Below are positions 1-7,714 of a stretch of DNA of 64,000 bases, piece after piece. The translations under genes were made by a program, and so were the position numbers. How positions within the stretch are numbered: position 1 is the stretch's first letter; every line of letters begins with the position of its first letter. Origin of the DNA: Dechloromonas hankyongensis (lineage in GTDB: Bacteria; Pseudomonadota; Gammaproteobacteria; Burkholderiales; Rhodocyclaceae); contig NZ_JAKLTN010000002.1 in assembly GCF_022012295.1 (NCBI RefSeq), forward strand, positions 620,001 to 684,000, read 5' to 3'. The notes beneath the pieces are model-generated. The model had not been told where the DNA came from. It made no database searches and saw nothing but the letters and a program-made list of their open reading frames with translations.

Positions 1-330
1 AACCTCCGGGTACAACTCGCTGTAGCTGCCTTCGAGCCAGGTATTGGCCACCACGGCCGGACCGCCGTGGCCGGGGCCGGCGATGAAGATCATGTTCAGG
101 TCGTGCTGCCGGATTGCCCGGTTCATATGCACATAGATGAAATTAAGGCCCGGCGTCGTGCCCCAGTGGCCAAGCAGGCGGGGCTTGATGTCCGACCGGC
201 TGAGCGGCGTCTTGAGCAGCGGGTTGTCGCGGAGGTAGATCTGCCCCACCGACAGGTAGTTGGCGGCGCGCCACCAGGCATTCATCCGTTCGAGTTCATC
301 GGCGGTGAGGGGGATACGGCTTACCGGCAT
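1..330 (-). CDS. xfp: Phosphoketolase, N-terminal 110 residues (runs off window)
   Basis: The first 110 residues of a thiamine-diphosphate phosphoketolase, which splits xylulose-5-P or fructose-6-P with phosphate to give acetyl phosphate plus an aldose phosphate. Seen: an opening [20 protein letters not shown], then GHWGTTPG around residue 56 and GPGHGG around residue 85, both typical of the family's N-terminal cofactor domain. A full protein is about 790 residues, so nearly all of it lies beyond position 1. The start at 330 has an AGGA-type ribosome site. A 57-codon gene ends 23 bases upstream on the same strand and is probably cotranscribed. Assignment to the family is firm; substrate preference cannot be judged from this fragment. 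Confidence 0.9.
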   Translation of the reverse strand, partial: MPVSRIPLTADELERMNAWWRAANYLSVGQIYLRDNPLLKTPLSRSDIKPRLLGHWGTTPGLNFIYVHMNRAIRQHDLNMIFIAGPGHGGPAVVANTWLEGSYSELYPEV

Positions 331-353
331 TTCCTGATCCTCGCTGTGTCGGC

Positions 354-527
354 TCAGTCCGGTGTTTTTTCGGTTGCCGGTCGCGGGGCGGTGTCAGGCT
401 CCGCCTGGCCTTCCCGGGCGGCCTCCTTATGCTCCGCTAGCGGCAGGGTGATCGGGGTCCAGTGGCGACAAGCGGTTTCTGTCGCGCCGCGTCGCAGTTT
501 CGGACGATTTTCGATTTCGTCATTCAT
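354..527 (-). CDS. Small hypothetical protein (57 aa) upstream of phosphoketolase
   Basis: A short reading frame starting [14 protein letters not shown], hydrophilic and charged, with a proline/acid-rich tail and no membrane segment. I do not recognise it. Support for being real: a GGAGA ribosome site six bases before the ATG, and position and strand that put it directly upstream of the phosphoketolase gene in a likely two-gene operon. A longer frame extends upstream to 686 but lacks an obvious ribosome site and its extra residues look like noise. It could be a small regulator or partner of the neighbouring enzyme; that is inference only. Confidence 0.5.
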   Translation of the reverse strand: MNDEIENRPKLRRGATETACRHWTPITLPLAEHKEAAREGQAEPDTAPRPATEKTPD

Positions 528-781
528 GTGCGGTCTCCGATGCTGACCAGCCAGATGCTGTCGTACGACTATACACGCTCTTTCAGCGGCGTTCAGTGGG
601 CGGTCCAACATAGATCGCCAGTGTGGTCTGACGAACTGAGAAGTGCGCCCGGAGCGGCCACCATGATGCCATCCACATTGTTCCAAAGGAGAAGTCCCAT
701 GTGCCGGCGATCATACCCCTCTTCCCTGCCCAGTCATTTTGTTATAGCACTGGCTGTCGCCACTCCGCCAGGAGACTTGCC

Positions 782-1231
782 ATGAAACGCAGCGCATCGG
801 CCGCCTGGACCGGCGGCCTCCGTCAAGGCGCCGGCAATATCTCGACACAAAGCGGCATCCTGAACAGCGCCCAATACGGCTACAAGGAGCGCTTCGAGGA
901 AGGCCCCGGGACCAATCCGGAAGAATTGATCGCCGCCGCCCATGCCGGCTGCTTCTGCATGGCGCTGGCCGCGCAACTGGAAAAGGAAGGCATGGTGCCC
1001 GATCGGGTCCAGACCCAGGCCACCGTGACGCTCGACAAAATCGACGGAGCACTCGCCATCACGGCCATCCACCTCGATCTGCTCGCCACCGTTCCCGGCG
1101 CCGAGCTGGCCGAAGTGGAAAGAGTTGCCAACGTCGCCAAGCGCGAATGTCCAGTGTCCAAGCTATTCAATGCCCAGATCACGCTGACGGTAAACCTTGA
1201 GGCTAACGAAGAGAAGCAACCGGCTCAGTAA
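782..1231 (+). CDS. osmC: OsmC-family peroxiredoxin
   Basis: A 149-residue OsmC-type thiol peroxidase, cytoplasmic, expected to reduce organic hydroperoxides. The two conserved cysteines are visible: C57 in the HAGCFCM helix and C123 in RECPVSK, matching the spacing of the OsmC redox pair; an additional C59 is present. Length is normal for the family. The start was chosen at the ATG preceded by AGGAGA seven bases upstream; an in-frame extension to 701 has no ribosome site and no family resemblance. The next gene, an FMN reductase, follows after 43 bases, suggesting a redox-stress operon divergent from the phosphoketolase genes. Confidence 0.88.
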   Translation: MKRSASAAWTGGLRQGAGNISTQSGILNSAQYGYKERFEEGPGTNPEELIAAAHAGCFCMALAAQLEKEGMVPDRVQTQATVTLDKIDGALAITAIHLDLLATVPGAELAEVERVANVAKRECPVSKLFNAQITLTVNLEANEEKQPAQ

Positions 1232-1274
1232 ATTTTGCAACGACGTTCGCCAACTGACAAATGGAGGAAATCCA

Positions 1275-1850
1275 ATGGCCAACACGAACATCCTGGGGAT
1301 TGTCGGCAGCCTGCGCCGAAGCTCCTACAACGGCTTCGCCATGAAGGCGGCGCTGGAATTGCTACCCGAAAATGTCGATTTGACCGTTATCGATCTGCAC
1401 GGCATTCCGGTTTTCAACCAGGACGAGGAAATGTCGCCACCGCCCGCCGTGGTCGAATTCAAGCAAAAGATCCTGGCGGCCGATGCGATTCTTTTCGCCA
1501 CCCCGGAGTACAACTATTCGGTACCAGGCGGCTTAAAAAACGCCATCGACTGGGCGTCGCGCCCCTATGGCCAAAGTGCCTGGAAGGGCAAGACGGCTGC
1601 CATCATGGGTGTTTCCGTCGGCAATTTCGGCACCGCCCGGGCTCAGTACGATCTGCGGAAAATTCTCGTTACACTGGAAATGCCGGCGGTGGTTCAACCA
1701 GAAGTCATGATCGGCAATGCCACCGAACGATTCGACGACAACGGCCGTCTTACCGATGAACGAAGCCGGCAAATGATCCAGAAATTACTGAGCACTCTGG
1801 TTCAGCTGGAAAAATCGACTCGCCGGGCCAAGGGTGATCCGATCAGTTAG
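1275..1850 (+). CDS. NADPH-dependent FMN reductase (ChrR/YieF type)
   Basis: A 191-residue flavodoxin-fold reductase. Seen: the FMN phosphate loop GSLRRSSYN at residues 11-19 and the PEYNYSVPG flavin-binding segment at 77-85, both diagnostic of this family. Known members reduce FMN, quinones, azo dyes or chromate using NAD(P)H; the substrate here cannot be told. The start has a strong GGAGG site nine bases upstream. It sits 43 bases after osmC on the same strand, so both probably answer to the same oxidative or electrophile stress. The C-terminus carries a basic tail after the core fold. Confidence 0.88.
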   Translation: MANTNILGIVGSLRRSSYNGFAMKAALELLPENVDLTVIDLHGIPVFNQDEEMSPPPAVVEFKQKILAADAILFATPEYNYSVPGGLKNAIDWASRPYGQSAWKGKTAAIMGVSVGNFGTARAQYDLRKILVTLEMPAVVQPEVMIGNATERFDDNGRLTDERSRQMIQKLLSTLVQLEKSTRRAKGDPIS

Positions 1851-1878
1851 CCGTCAAACTACGCAGCGCGGGGGTGTT

Positions 1879-2898
1879 GTGGCCGAATATCACTTGCTGA
1901 CCATCTGGCGCATAAATGCCCCGCTGACCGAGGTTTACAATGCCATCCACGACTCGACGCGCTGGCCGGAGTGGTGGCCGGGGGCGGAAAAAGTGGAACC
2001 CATCGCCAGCACCGAGGGCGATGGCGTCAACGGCATCTGCCGCTTTTCGTGGCGAGGCAGACTGCCCTACCTCATCGTCTTCGACATACACGCCACCCGC
2101 ATCAAGAAACTGGTGGCCATCGAAGGCCGGGCCACCGGCGATCTCGAAGGCGTCGGCCACTGGCGCTTTTCCCGCCGGGGATCGATCAGCATCGTTCGGT
2201 TCGAATGGCATGTACGCAGCACCAAGTGGTGGATGAATCTGCTCGCACCGTTGGCCCGTTCGATTTTCATCAGCAACCACGTCCGGCTGATGACCCAGGG
2301 CGGCGAAGGATTGGCCGCCCTGCTCCGCTCACCGCTGGTCAGCCAGAAAAGCATAGACCTGATGGCCCAAGACCAACCGCCGGCGCCGGATCACCTGCGC
2401 CGGCATCAGGGTGGCCGCATAGATCCGGCTATGGTCCTGATGGCGGGCCTGTTCGCCGGAACGGTGGCCACGCTCGTCCAACTCGCCCTGTGGTGGCTGA
2501 CCGACGTGCCGTTACTGCCGACGCTGGTGCGCGATGCCCACCTGACCGCCGCCATCGCGATGGGGCCCGGCATTCTGGCATCCCCTTTGGCCACGCAATG
2601 GGAAGTCTTGATGGTCGCCACGCTGATCCATTTTGGATTGTCCGTGTTTTACGCCATCGTTCCCGCCCTCATCGCCGGCCGTCTCGGCGCTCTCCCCGCA
2701 CTTGTGGTCGGAAGCGCGTACGGCCTAGCCATTTATGCCCTCAACCTGCATGGCTTTACGGCTGTCTTTCCGTGGTTCGCCGTGAGCCGCGACTGGCCGA
2801 CCCTTGCCGCCCATGCCGTATTTGGGCTGGCATTGTTTGGCTGGTGCCTGCTTTCCGGCCGACGGCCTCCGCCGACAGAAATTAGTCGCCGGCAGTAA
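1879..2898 (+). CDS. SRPBCC-domain protein fused to a membrane domain
   Basis: About 339 residues in two parts. Residues 1 to about 150 resemble an SRPBCC/polyketide-cyclase-like helix-grip domain (ITAPL-type opening, STRWPEWWPGAEKV, GVGHWRFSRRG). The second half holds about four hydrophobic membrane segments (for example MVLMAGLFAGTVATLVQLAL and a later LVVGSAYGLAIYALNL). SRPBCC domains bind hydrophobic ligands; the ligand here is unknown. The start is uncertain: GTG at 1879 directly before the conserved part is preferred, while GTG at 1834 would overlap the FMN reductase gene by 17 bases. The gene follows the reductase closely and is probably cotranscribed. No specific function is proposed. 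Confidence 0.7.
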   Translation: MAEYHLLTIWRINAPLTEVYNAIHDSTRWPEWWPGAEKVEPIASTEGDGVNGICRFSWRGRLPYLIVFDIHATRIKKLVAIEGRATGDLEGVGHWRFSRRGSISIVRFEWHVRSTKWWMNLLAPLARSIFISNHVRLMTQGGEGLAALLRSPLVSQKSIDLMAQDQPPAPDHLRRHQGGRIDPAMVLMAGLFAGTVATLVQLALWWLTDVPLLPTLVRDAHLTAAIAMGPGILASPLATQWEVLMVATLIHFGLSVFYAIVPALIAGRLGALPALVVGSAYGLAIYALNLHGFTAVFPWFAVSRDWPTLAAHAVFGLALFGWCLLSGRRPPPTEISRRQ

Positions 2899-2916
2899 AG
2901 ACCTGGCCAGGAAGCC

Positions 2917-3378
2917 TTATTCGCTGCGTGAGACGAAGCGCAAGTTTGCCGCCGAACCAGAAGCGGCTACCCGAACGTTCCGCGTTTGCCGCGCCCCATC
3001 CGTTTCGACGGCAACCTGATAGCTGCCTGCCGGCAGTTTGAGATATAGAAGCGGCCCTTCGGTCACGCCGGAAACCACGGTTTGGCCTCGGCGGCTGATC
3101 GTAAAGGGAACCCCGGCCAAATAATTGCCGCGCGGCCCGGTCAGCATCAAACGTACATTGTAGTTCGCCGCCACTTTACGCATTTCCGTCATGGCTTCGT
3201 CGCCGATGCCGCCACTAATCCACGGAACCTCGGCCTGTTGACCGCTGACCACATTGCTTTTTGCGGCATCGTCGATTTCGACGGCGGCCGCCGGCCAGCA
3301 ATGCATGGCGATTAGCAGAGCCATGAGCCAAATTCGGCTAAGGCGCGTTTGTGGCACTGCAAGCATGGACAGTTTCAT
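2917..3378 (-). CDS. Small secreted hypothetical protein
   Basis: A 153-residue protein with an N-terminal signal peptide (MKLSMLAVPQ, basic stretch, then a hydrophobic WLMALLIAMHCWPAAAV with a probable cleavage after AAA). The mature part contains a beta-rich segment, roughly residues 75-125, with glycine turns resembling a carboxypeptidase-regulatory or transthyretin-like fold (GPRGNYLAGVPFTI, LPAGSYQVAVETDG). Expected in the periplasm or outer membrane. The start is set by AAGGA eight bases upstream. It is convergent with the SRPBCC gene and ends 18 bases from it. I do not recognise a named family. Confidence 0.65.
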   Translation of the reverse strand: MKLSMLAVPQTRLSRIWLMALLIAMHCWPAAAVEIDDAAKSNVVSGQQAEVPWISGGIGDEAMTEMRKVAANYNVRLMLTGPRGNYLAGVPFTISRRGQTVVSGVTEGPLLYLKLPAGSYQVAVETDGARQTRNVRVAASGSAANLRFVSRSE

Positions 3379-3725
3379 GTCGAATATCCTTTGCTTATTT
3401 TCGCCAGACTCGCACGCCGTCACTGTAGCGGTGATTTCCAACGCATGACGGGATGGACTCGAACGACCTGGCTAACGAACTTGGTGGCACCTCGTACGTC
3501 TCTGGGAATACGGGGGAAAACCATCATGGCCACCTTGGCAACTCATGCGCTCAACGCAAGCGCTTATAAATTGACACCGTATTTGGTAACACGTTCCGAT
3601 TCCGCGGGACAAAGCCAGCCCGCTCGATCGACCAGCGCCAGATCCTTCCGAGGCGTGCGTCCATGGGTAAGCTGGTTATGCCTTCGCGACAAAACCTATT
3701 TTGAGCCGCTTGCCGGAACTCTTCG
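3379..3725. other. Noncoding stretch, nothing clear
   Basis: About 350 bases between two minus-strand genes. Open frames crossing it on both strands have no ribosome site, biased composition or family resemblance. I see no strong hairpin followed by a T-run. It presumably holds the promoter of the secreted-protein gene that starts at 3378, but no convincing -35/-10 pair stands out. Confidence 0.4.
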
Positions 3726-5435
3726 TTAACGCTGACCGACGGCAATCAAGTCCGGCAAGCTGCCGTACACATGAACCGGCACGTTCATCTTCGCCACCGA
3801 GGTTTGCAGCGTGACCGCCATGTTGCCGTCCACTTGCCCGTCGCGGCCGGCGACGAACTGGCCGGCGGCGGTGACCATACCGGCGTCCATGCGTACATCC
3901 TTCAATGCGATCTGCCGGGGATTGATGCTGATCGTCGAGCGCAGGCGATCGAATTTGGTCACCCCGGCGCGCACCTCGGAAACACCATTGCGCCGGGCCG
4001 CTTCGCCCAGATCGACGCCGTATAGCGTACCGCGGGTGATTTCCGTGTTCAGCACGACCTCGGCATTGCGCCACAGCGCTTCCCAATTCGCTGCACTGGA
4101 GCGCAGTTTGACGGTACCGCTCATCTCGCCTTCCAGCTTCAGGGATGGGGCAAATGCGGCACCCAGCTTGCGCGTATCTATCCGGCTCAACGTCGCATCA
4201 CCGGCCATGGCCAAACCGTGCCCCCAGTCGAGCAGCCAGTCGCCGCGCAGAACGCCGCCCAGGAAGGTGGTATCGATGTTCTGAACCAGCAGCTTGTCCT
4301 TCTGCAAAATGCCTTTGGCCTGCAAGGAGGCGAATTGCGCCGTCGTGCCGGCTGGCTTCCAGGCCCGCCCCTCGATGTTCAGCGCAATGCCCAGCGGCCC
4401 CGGCCTGGCTTCGACCAGCATCGTACGGTCGTCGCTTTCGATCGTTGCCTTGTCCAGTTTTCCATCCGCCTGGAAATCCAGTTGACCGTAGATATCGGGG
4501 AATTCGGCCCCTTCGCCGAAAACGAGGCGCGAATGCTCAAAATGCAGCTTGCGGACCAGGGCCACGCCGGACACAGGTCCATCGACCTTGAAAAACGGCA
4601 TGGCCACCAACTGGCTGGCCATCAACTGCACACCAGTCACGTCGATCCGCGAAATCTGCAGCGGTTTGCCGCCCAGCAAGGCCCACGGCGACGCGATCCT
4701 CACTTCCGCGACCCGCCCTTCGCCTGAAGCGCCTATGGACAGGTTACTCAACCTGAAGTGCGGCATTGGCAGCAACGCCATCCCGATAGCGCCGATTTTG
4801 ACGGGAGCCCCGATGTATTGGCTGGCTGATGTCTCAAAAGCAGGCTTGAAACGGTCATAGGGATACAACAGGGCGATCGCCACGCCCAACAGCATGATCC
4901 CGCCCAGACCCAGCGCCAGGTGACGCCGCCGCAAGCGCCAGCGACCGGCATCAGCATTGCCGGCAACATGCTCCGGCACTGTCCGCTGATAAGGCTGCGG
5001 CGCCATGGACGGTTTGAAACCGCTTTCACCAGCCCTGCCGCGGGGCGAAAGACTCGGTTTGCCCAAGGACGGAAAACCACTGGCTGCGCCGGCCCTTACC
5101 TGGGAATTCGGCGCGCCGGTCTGCGGACCAAAAACCGAAAATTGCGACATCGGCTGCGGCGGCTCGGACTGCTGCCCGGTTTCGGCCCCCTGCCGGCTGT
5201 CCTGCCAAACCGGGGTGCCGCCCACTTGCGGGGCAATGTATCCGCCCTCTTCCAGCTCGCGCAGCGCGGCTTCGACCAATCGCGGATTGCCGATCTTGGT
5301 AGCCAGTTCGCCGACGCTTACCTTGCCATCGACCTGGACCAGCACCATGCGCAAATTACGCTGCACGACGCGCGTGCTTTGCCGGACCGCTTCATCGCCG
5401 GTCGGGGTCTTTGCGTAAACGAGATTGGCATCCAT
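3726..5435 (-). CDS. AsmA-like membrane protein with N-terminal winged-helix-like domain
   Basis: 569 residues. Residues 1 to about 75 form a helical domain resembling a winged helix (VYAKTPTGDEAVRQ, VDGKVSVGELATKIG, VEAALRELEEGGYI), followed by a proline/glutamine-rich linker to about 165, one membrane helix near residues 172-192 (LALGLGGIMLLGVAIALLYP), and a long periplasmic AsmA-like region with repeated beta-strand motifs. AsmA-family proteins are linked to outer-membrane biogenesis and bulk lipid transport. The cytoplasmic domain in front of the membrane helix is the odd part and suggests a sensing or docking role inside the cell. The gene is divergent from tRNA-Asn and alone on its strand. 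Confidence 0.7.
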   Translation of the reverse strand: MDANLVYAKTPTGDEAVRQSTRVVQRNLRMVLVQVDGKVSVGELATKIGNPRLVEAALRELEEGGYIAPQVGGTPVWQDSRQGAETGQQSEPPQPMSQFSVFGPQTGAPNSQVRAGAASGFPSLGKPSLSPRGRAGESGFKPSMAPQPYQRTVPEHVAGNADAGRWRLRRRHLALGLGGIMLLGVAIALLYPYDRFKPAFETSASQYIGAPVKIGAIGMALLPMPHFRLSNLSIGASGEGRVAEVRIASPWALLGGKPLQISRIDVTGVQLMASQLVAMPFFKVDGPVSGVALVRKLHFEHSRLVFGEGAEFPDIYGQLDFQADGKLDKATIESDDRTMLVEARPGPLGIALNIEGRAWKPAGTTAQFASLQAKGILQKDKLLVQNIDTTFLGGVLRGDWLLDWGHGLAMAGDATLSRIDTRKLGAAFAPSLKLEGEMSGTVKLRSSAANWEALWRNAEVVLNTEITRGTLYGVDLGEAARRNGVSEVRAGVTKFDRLRSTISINPRQIALKDVRMDAGMVTAAGQFVAGRDGQVDGNMAVTLQTSVAKMNVPVHVYGSLPDLIAVGQR

Positions 5436-5473
5436 ATTTGAATCTTGTTTTTGCTAAAAAAGGCACAAAAGTC

Positions 5474-5502
5474 TTGACTGACGGGGATTCTACTCCTATA
5501 AT
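5474..5502 (+). promoter_or_regulatory. Sigma-70 promoter of tRNA-Asn
   Basis: TTGACT at 5474-5479 and a perfect TATAAT at 5497-5502, with an ideal 17-base spacer. The start of transcription would be near 5509, just before the tRNA at 5515. It is one of the best matches to the housekeeping consensus in the window, as expected for a tRNA gene. Confidence 0.9.
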
Positions 5503-5514
5503 GCGCACCTCTGT

Positions 5515-5590
5515 TCCTCGATAGCTCAGTCGGTAGAGCGCCGGACTGTTAATCCGTAGGTCCCTGGTTCGAGCCCAGGTCGAGGAGCCA
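5515..5590 (+). tRNA. tRNA-Asn (anticodon GUU)
   Basis: A complete 76-base tRNA with encoded CCA. The acceptor arm TCCTCGA pairs with TCGAGGA (7/7), the D arm is GCTC/GAGC, the anticodon loop is CTGTTAA with GTT at 5548-5550, and the T arm contains GGTTCGAGCC. The body closely matches other bacterial tRNA-Asn genes. Its 3' half is also the antisense of the recombinase gene's last codons, so an integrative element has inserted at its 3' end without destroying it. Confidence 0.97.
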
Positions 5591-7165
5591 ACCCAATACA
5601 GATTTGGGCACTTCGTAAGAGGTGCCCTTTTTTGTTTCTGCGATGGCCGCAGCCAAGGCTGCATTACTGCCAGTCATTACGACCTCCTTGCCGGTCACGC
5701 GAATCTCGCTGACAAAGTATCGCAGATACTGTTTGGCAAATCCCGGCTTTCCCTCTTTCAGCTTCATGCGCAAGGCTTGGCAGAACAGATCAATCTGCTT
5801 CGGCTTGATCGCCGGCATTTGCTGGCGGCGCTTGTAGCCTGCCATCTGTGTCAGTACTTCCTGCCTTCTCGCCTGAATCCGATGGCTACGCTGTTGCAAG
5901 TGAGCATCGAGCGGCAGGATGCCTTTCTCAACCGCTTCGAATAACCGTTCGCTGCGCTGTTCGAGTTCTTTGAGTTCGTCCTGTAGAACGCTGATCCCAT
6001 CGGCTTCGTTCGCCTTGGCGGTTCTCAGTTGCTTCTGCAGTTGGCTGAGAATTTCTTTCACACGCTCGGGCGTGAACAGCTTGTCGGCCAGCACATCCAG
6101 CACCGCGGCATCCATCTTCGGCATCGACACGGCAGGATTGCTACATTGGTTGATGTGCTTGGCGATGCGGGTATTACACTTGTAATAGCGATAGCGCCCA
6201 CCTTTCCCGGTGGCCGTGGTCATGCCGGAATTGCAGCAGCCGCATTTGATCAGGCCAGTGAGCAAGGTATCGGAACCGATAATGCTTGGTGCCACCTTGT
6301 CGAAGCTGCGCGAGGCTTTGCGCTCCTGTACCGCATTGAATTGTTCGGCCTCGATGATCGGCTCTACCTTGAGCAGAATCCACTCCGATTCCGGCTTGGC
6401 CCGTTTGGTCTTGTCTTCCATTCGATTGAAATAGAACTCGCCCATATAGGTGCGGTTCGACAGGACTTCATGCACTCGGCTACGCGTCCAGGCTGATGCT
6501 CGATGTTTGCGCCCGGATTCGTTCAGATATGTGGCAATCTGTTTGGCCCCCATCGGGCCATCGCCTTTGCCATTCAGATACAACTCGAAGATGCGCTTCA
6601 CCAAACCCGCCTCGGCCTGATCAATGGCCAATCGCTGTTTGCGCTTACCCTTGTTGCCGAACTTTTCCGCCTCGACTGTCTTGTAGCCGAACGGAGGCCG
6701 CGAACCGTTCCAGTAACCTTGCCGAGCGTTCTCCTTCATCGCCCGCAGAGTGTGCTTGCCGTTTTCCTTGCTCTGGTACTCATCGAAGATGGAGAAGATT
6801 TTGCGCGCCATTTCGCCGGAAGGGTCATCGCTTGTCTGCTGGGTGATCGAGATCAGCCGCACGCCCACCTTTTTGAGATCGCGCTCATAGAGAGCGAACT
6901 CCAAAGCATCACGGAAGAAGCGCGACAGGCTATGCACGATGATGGCTTCGAAAGGTGATGGCTTTTGGGTAGCCTCGGCGATCATCTGCTGGAATACCGG
7001 GCGACGGTCATCGGTGGCCGATGCGCCGGGTTCAATGTAGGTTTCAGCCACGGCATAGCCCTGCGCCGCGCACCAGTCCTGCATCTGCCGTATCTGGTCG
7101 GGAATGGATAAATCCTTCTCGGCCTGCTTTACCGTGGATACCCGAGCATAAAGGGCGACTGCCAT
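5549..7165 (-). CDS. Large serine recombinase (site-specific integrase)
   Basis: 538 residues. Residues 1-145 are the resolvase catalytic domain with the nucleophile Ser10 in YARVSTVKQ and the SRFFRD segment at 81-86. A recombinase domain follows (about 150-285), then a zinc ribbon with C308, C311, C330 and C341, and a charged coiled coil near 385-430. This is the standard order of phage and element integrases that cut and rejoin attP/attB. The start at 7165 has GGAGGA upstream; a longer frame to 7192 lacks this. The last 13 codons and the TAA stop come from the antisense strand of tRNA-Asn, with the stop overlapping the anticodon. The C-terminus therefore depends on the integration site. Confidence 0.9.
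   Translation of the reverse strand: MAVALYARVSTVKQAEKDLSIPDQIRQMQDWCAAQGYAVAETYIEPGASATDDRRPVFQQMIAEATQKPSPFEAIIVHSLSRFFRDALEFALYERDLKKVGVRLISITQQTSDDPSGEMARKIFSIFDEYQSKENGKHTLRAMKENARQGYWNGSRPPFGYKTVEAEKFGNKGKRKQRLAIDQAEAGLVKRIFELYLNGKGDGPMGAKQIATYLNESGRKHRASAWTRSRVHEVLSNRTYMGEFYFNRMEDKTKRAKPESEWILLKVEPIIEAEQFNAVQERKASRSFDKVAPSIIGSDTLLTGLIKCGCCNSGMTTATGKGGRYRYYKCNTRIAKHINQCSNPAVSMPKMDAAVLDVLADKLFTPERVKEILSQLQKQLRTAKANEADGISVLQDELKELEQRSERLFEAVEKGILPLDAHLQQRSHRIQARRQEVLTQMAGYKRRQQMPAIKPKQIDLFCQALRMKLKEGKPGFAKQYLRYFVSEIRVTGKEVVMTGSNAALAAAIAETKKGTSYEVPKSVLGWLLDLGSNQGPTD
5585..5591 (+). repeat. Putative left attachment core (GAGCCAA)
   Basis: The last bases of tRNA-Asn plus one. The same seven bases occur at 11084-11090, directly before a terminator hairpin that would suit a tRNA transcript. 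Seven bases is short and could recur by chance, but large serine recombinases need only a very short shared core. Together the two copies bracket the recombinase, replication and cargo genes. Confidence 0.4.
5606..5633 (+). terminator. Terminator downstream of tRNA-Asn, inside the element
   Basis: GGGCACTTC and GAGGTGCCC form a 9-bp stem (one G-U pair) around a GTAA loop, followed by six Ts. It lies 15 bases after the tRNA and would end the tRNA transcript. It lies in the antisense of the recombinase coding region, so the same bases serve as codons on the other strand. Confidence 0.8.
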
Positions 7166-7211
7166 GATCTTCCTCCGTGGATACACCGCCACACCCGGCC
7201 TGCAGGGTTAT

Positions 7212-7283
7212 AAGCGAGCAGGATGGCCTGTCAAGGCAGCCTGCGGTGGTGGAACCAGCCTTGACAGGCCATCCCGCCCGCTT
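7212..7283. repeat. Long inverted repeat upstream of the recombinase
   Basis: A perfect 17-bp inverted repeat (7221-7237 with 7258-7274) that extends to 26 bp with two mismatches (7212-7237 with 7258-7283), separated by 20 bases. On the plus strand it is followed by a run of six Ts, so it can act as a terminator in that direction. It lies 46 bases before the recombinase start, so it could also be a binding site controlling that gene, or an accessory recombination site. No coding frame covers it convincingly. Confidence 0.75.
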
Positions 7284-7319
7284 TTTTGGTCTGCATGCCG
7301 AATGCGGCTCTCTGGTTGC

Positions 7320-7466
7320 TCAATCGTCCTCGCTATCGTCCAACCGCTGCACCAACAGCAGCAGTTCATCGAATACCGAAGCAATCAAGGCGATTTCCTC
7401 ATGTGACGGTTTTGGGAGTACAAAGTCGTCGGACAGAATCCGGGGGATCGTGGATTGTTCGCGCAC
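7320..7466 (-). CDS. Small acidic hypothetical protein (48 aa)
   Basis: A GTG-started frame encoding MREQSTIPRILSDDF and ending in the acidic LLLLVQRLDDSEDD. It probably forms an N-terminal flexible segment plus one amphipathic helix. An AGGAGG site sits 12 bases before the GTG, slightly long; an ATG four bases earlier in another frame gives only 23 codons. It lies between the recombinase and a 65-codon gene on the same strand. Size and acidity would suit an excision or copy-number regulator, but I recognise no family. Confidence 0.45.
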   Translation of the reverse strand: MREQSTIPRILSDDFVLPKPSHEEIALIASVFDELLLLVQRLDDSEDD

Positions 7467-7516
7467 TCATCGTGGCACCTCCTTTCCTGCGGTCTTGGCC
7501 TGCCCGTTCCGTTCCT

Positions 7517-7714
7517 TCATCCTTGCCATTCCTTGAGCTGCTTACGCAACTCGTGTTCCAAATCCTTGCGGTATTTGCTCCCGAATTCGTTCAGAAACTG
7601 TTTTCGGAAGCTATTGAATTGCGCCGGTGGTAGTGCTGTTTCTGCGGCGAGCAATAGCTTGTTGATCCGCCGGTTGGTCAGCGTAACGATGATTTGAAGA
7701 ATCGGCGTTACCAC
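7517..7714 (-). CDS. Small hypothetical protein (65 aa) after rep
   Basis: Encodes MVTPILQIIVTLTNRRINKL followed by a lysine/glutamate-rich helix (FRKQFLNEFGSKYRKDLEHEL). Its start overlaps the end of the replication initiator gene by seven bases, which implies translational coupling. No family recognised. In size and position it resembles accessory proteins next to replication genes of small plasmids and filamentous phages. It is oriented with rep and probably transcribed from the same promoter. Confidence 0.6.
   Translation of the reverse strand: MVTPILQIIVTLTNRRINKLLLAAETALPPAQFNSFRKQFLNEFGSKYRKDLEHELRKQLKEWQG

Noticed and set aside
3349-3729. Gene in the 3379-3725 gap
   Set aside because: Frames on both strands lack ribosome sites and coding-like composition.
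5392-5664. 90-codon minus-strand frame across tRNA-Asn
   Set aside because: Its sequence is the well-known spurious translation of antisense tRNA-Asn, with no ribosome site.
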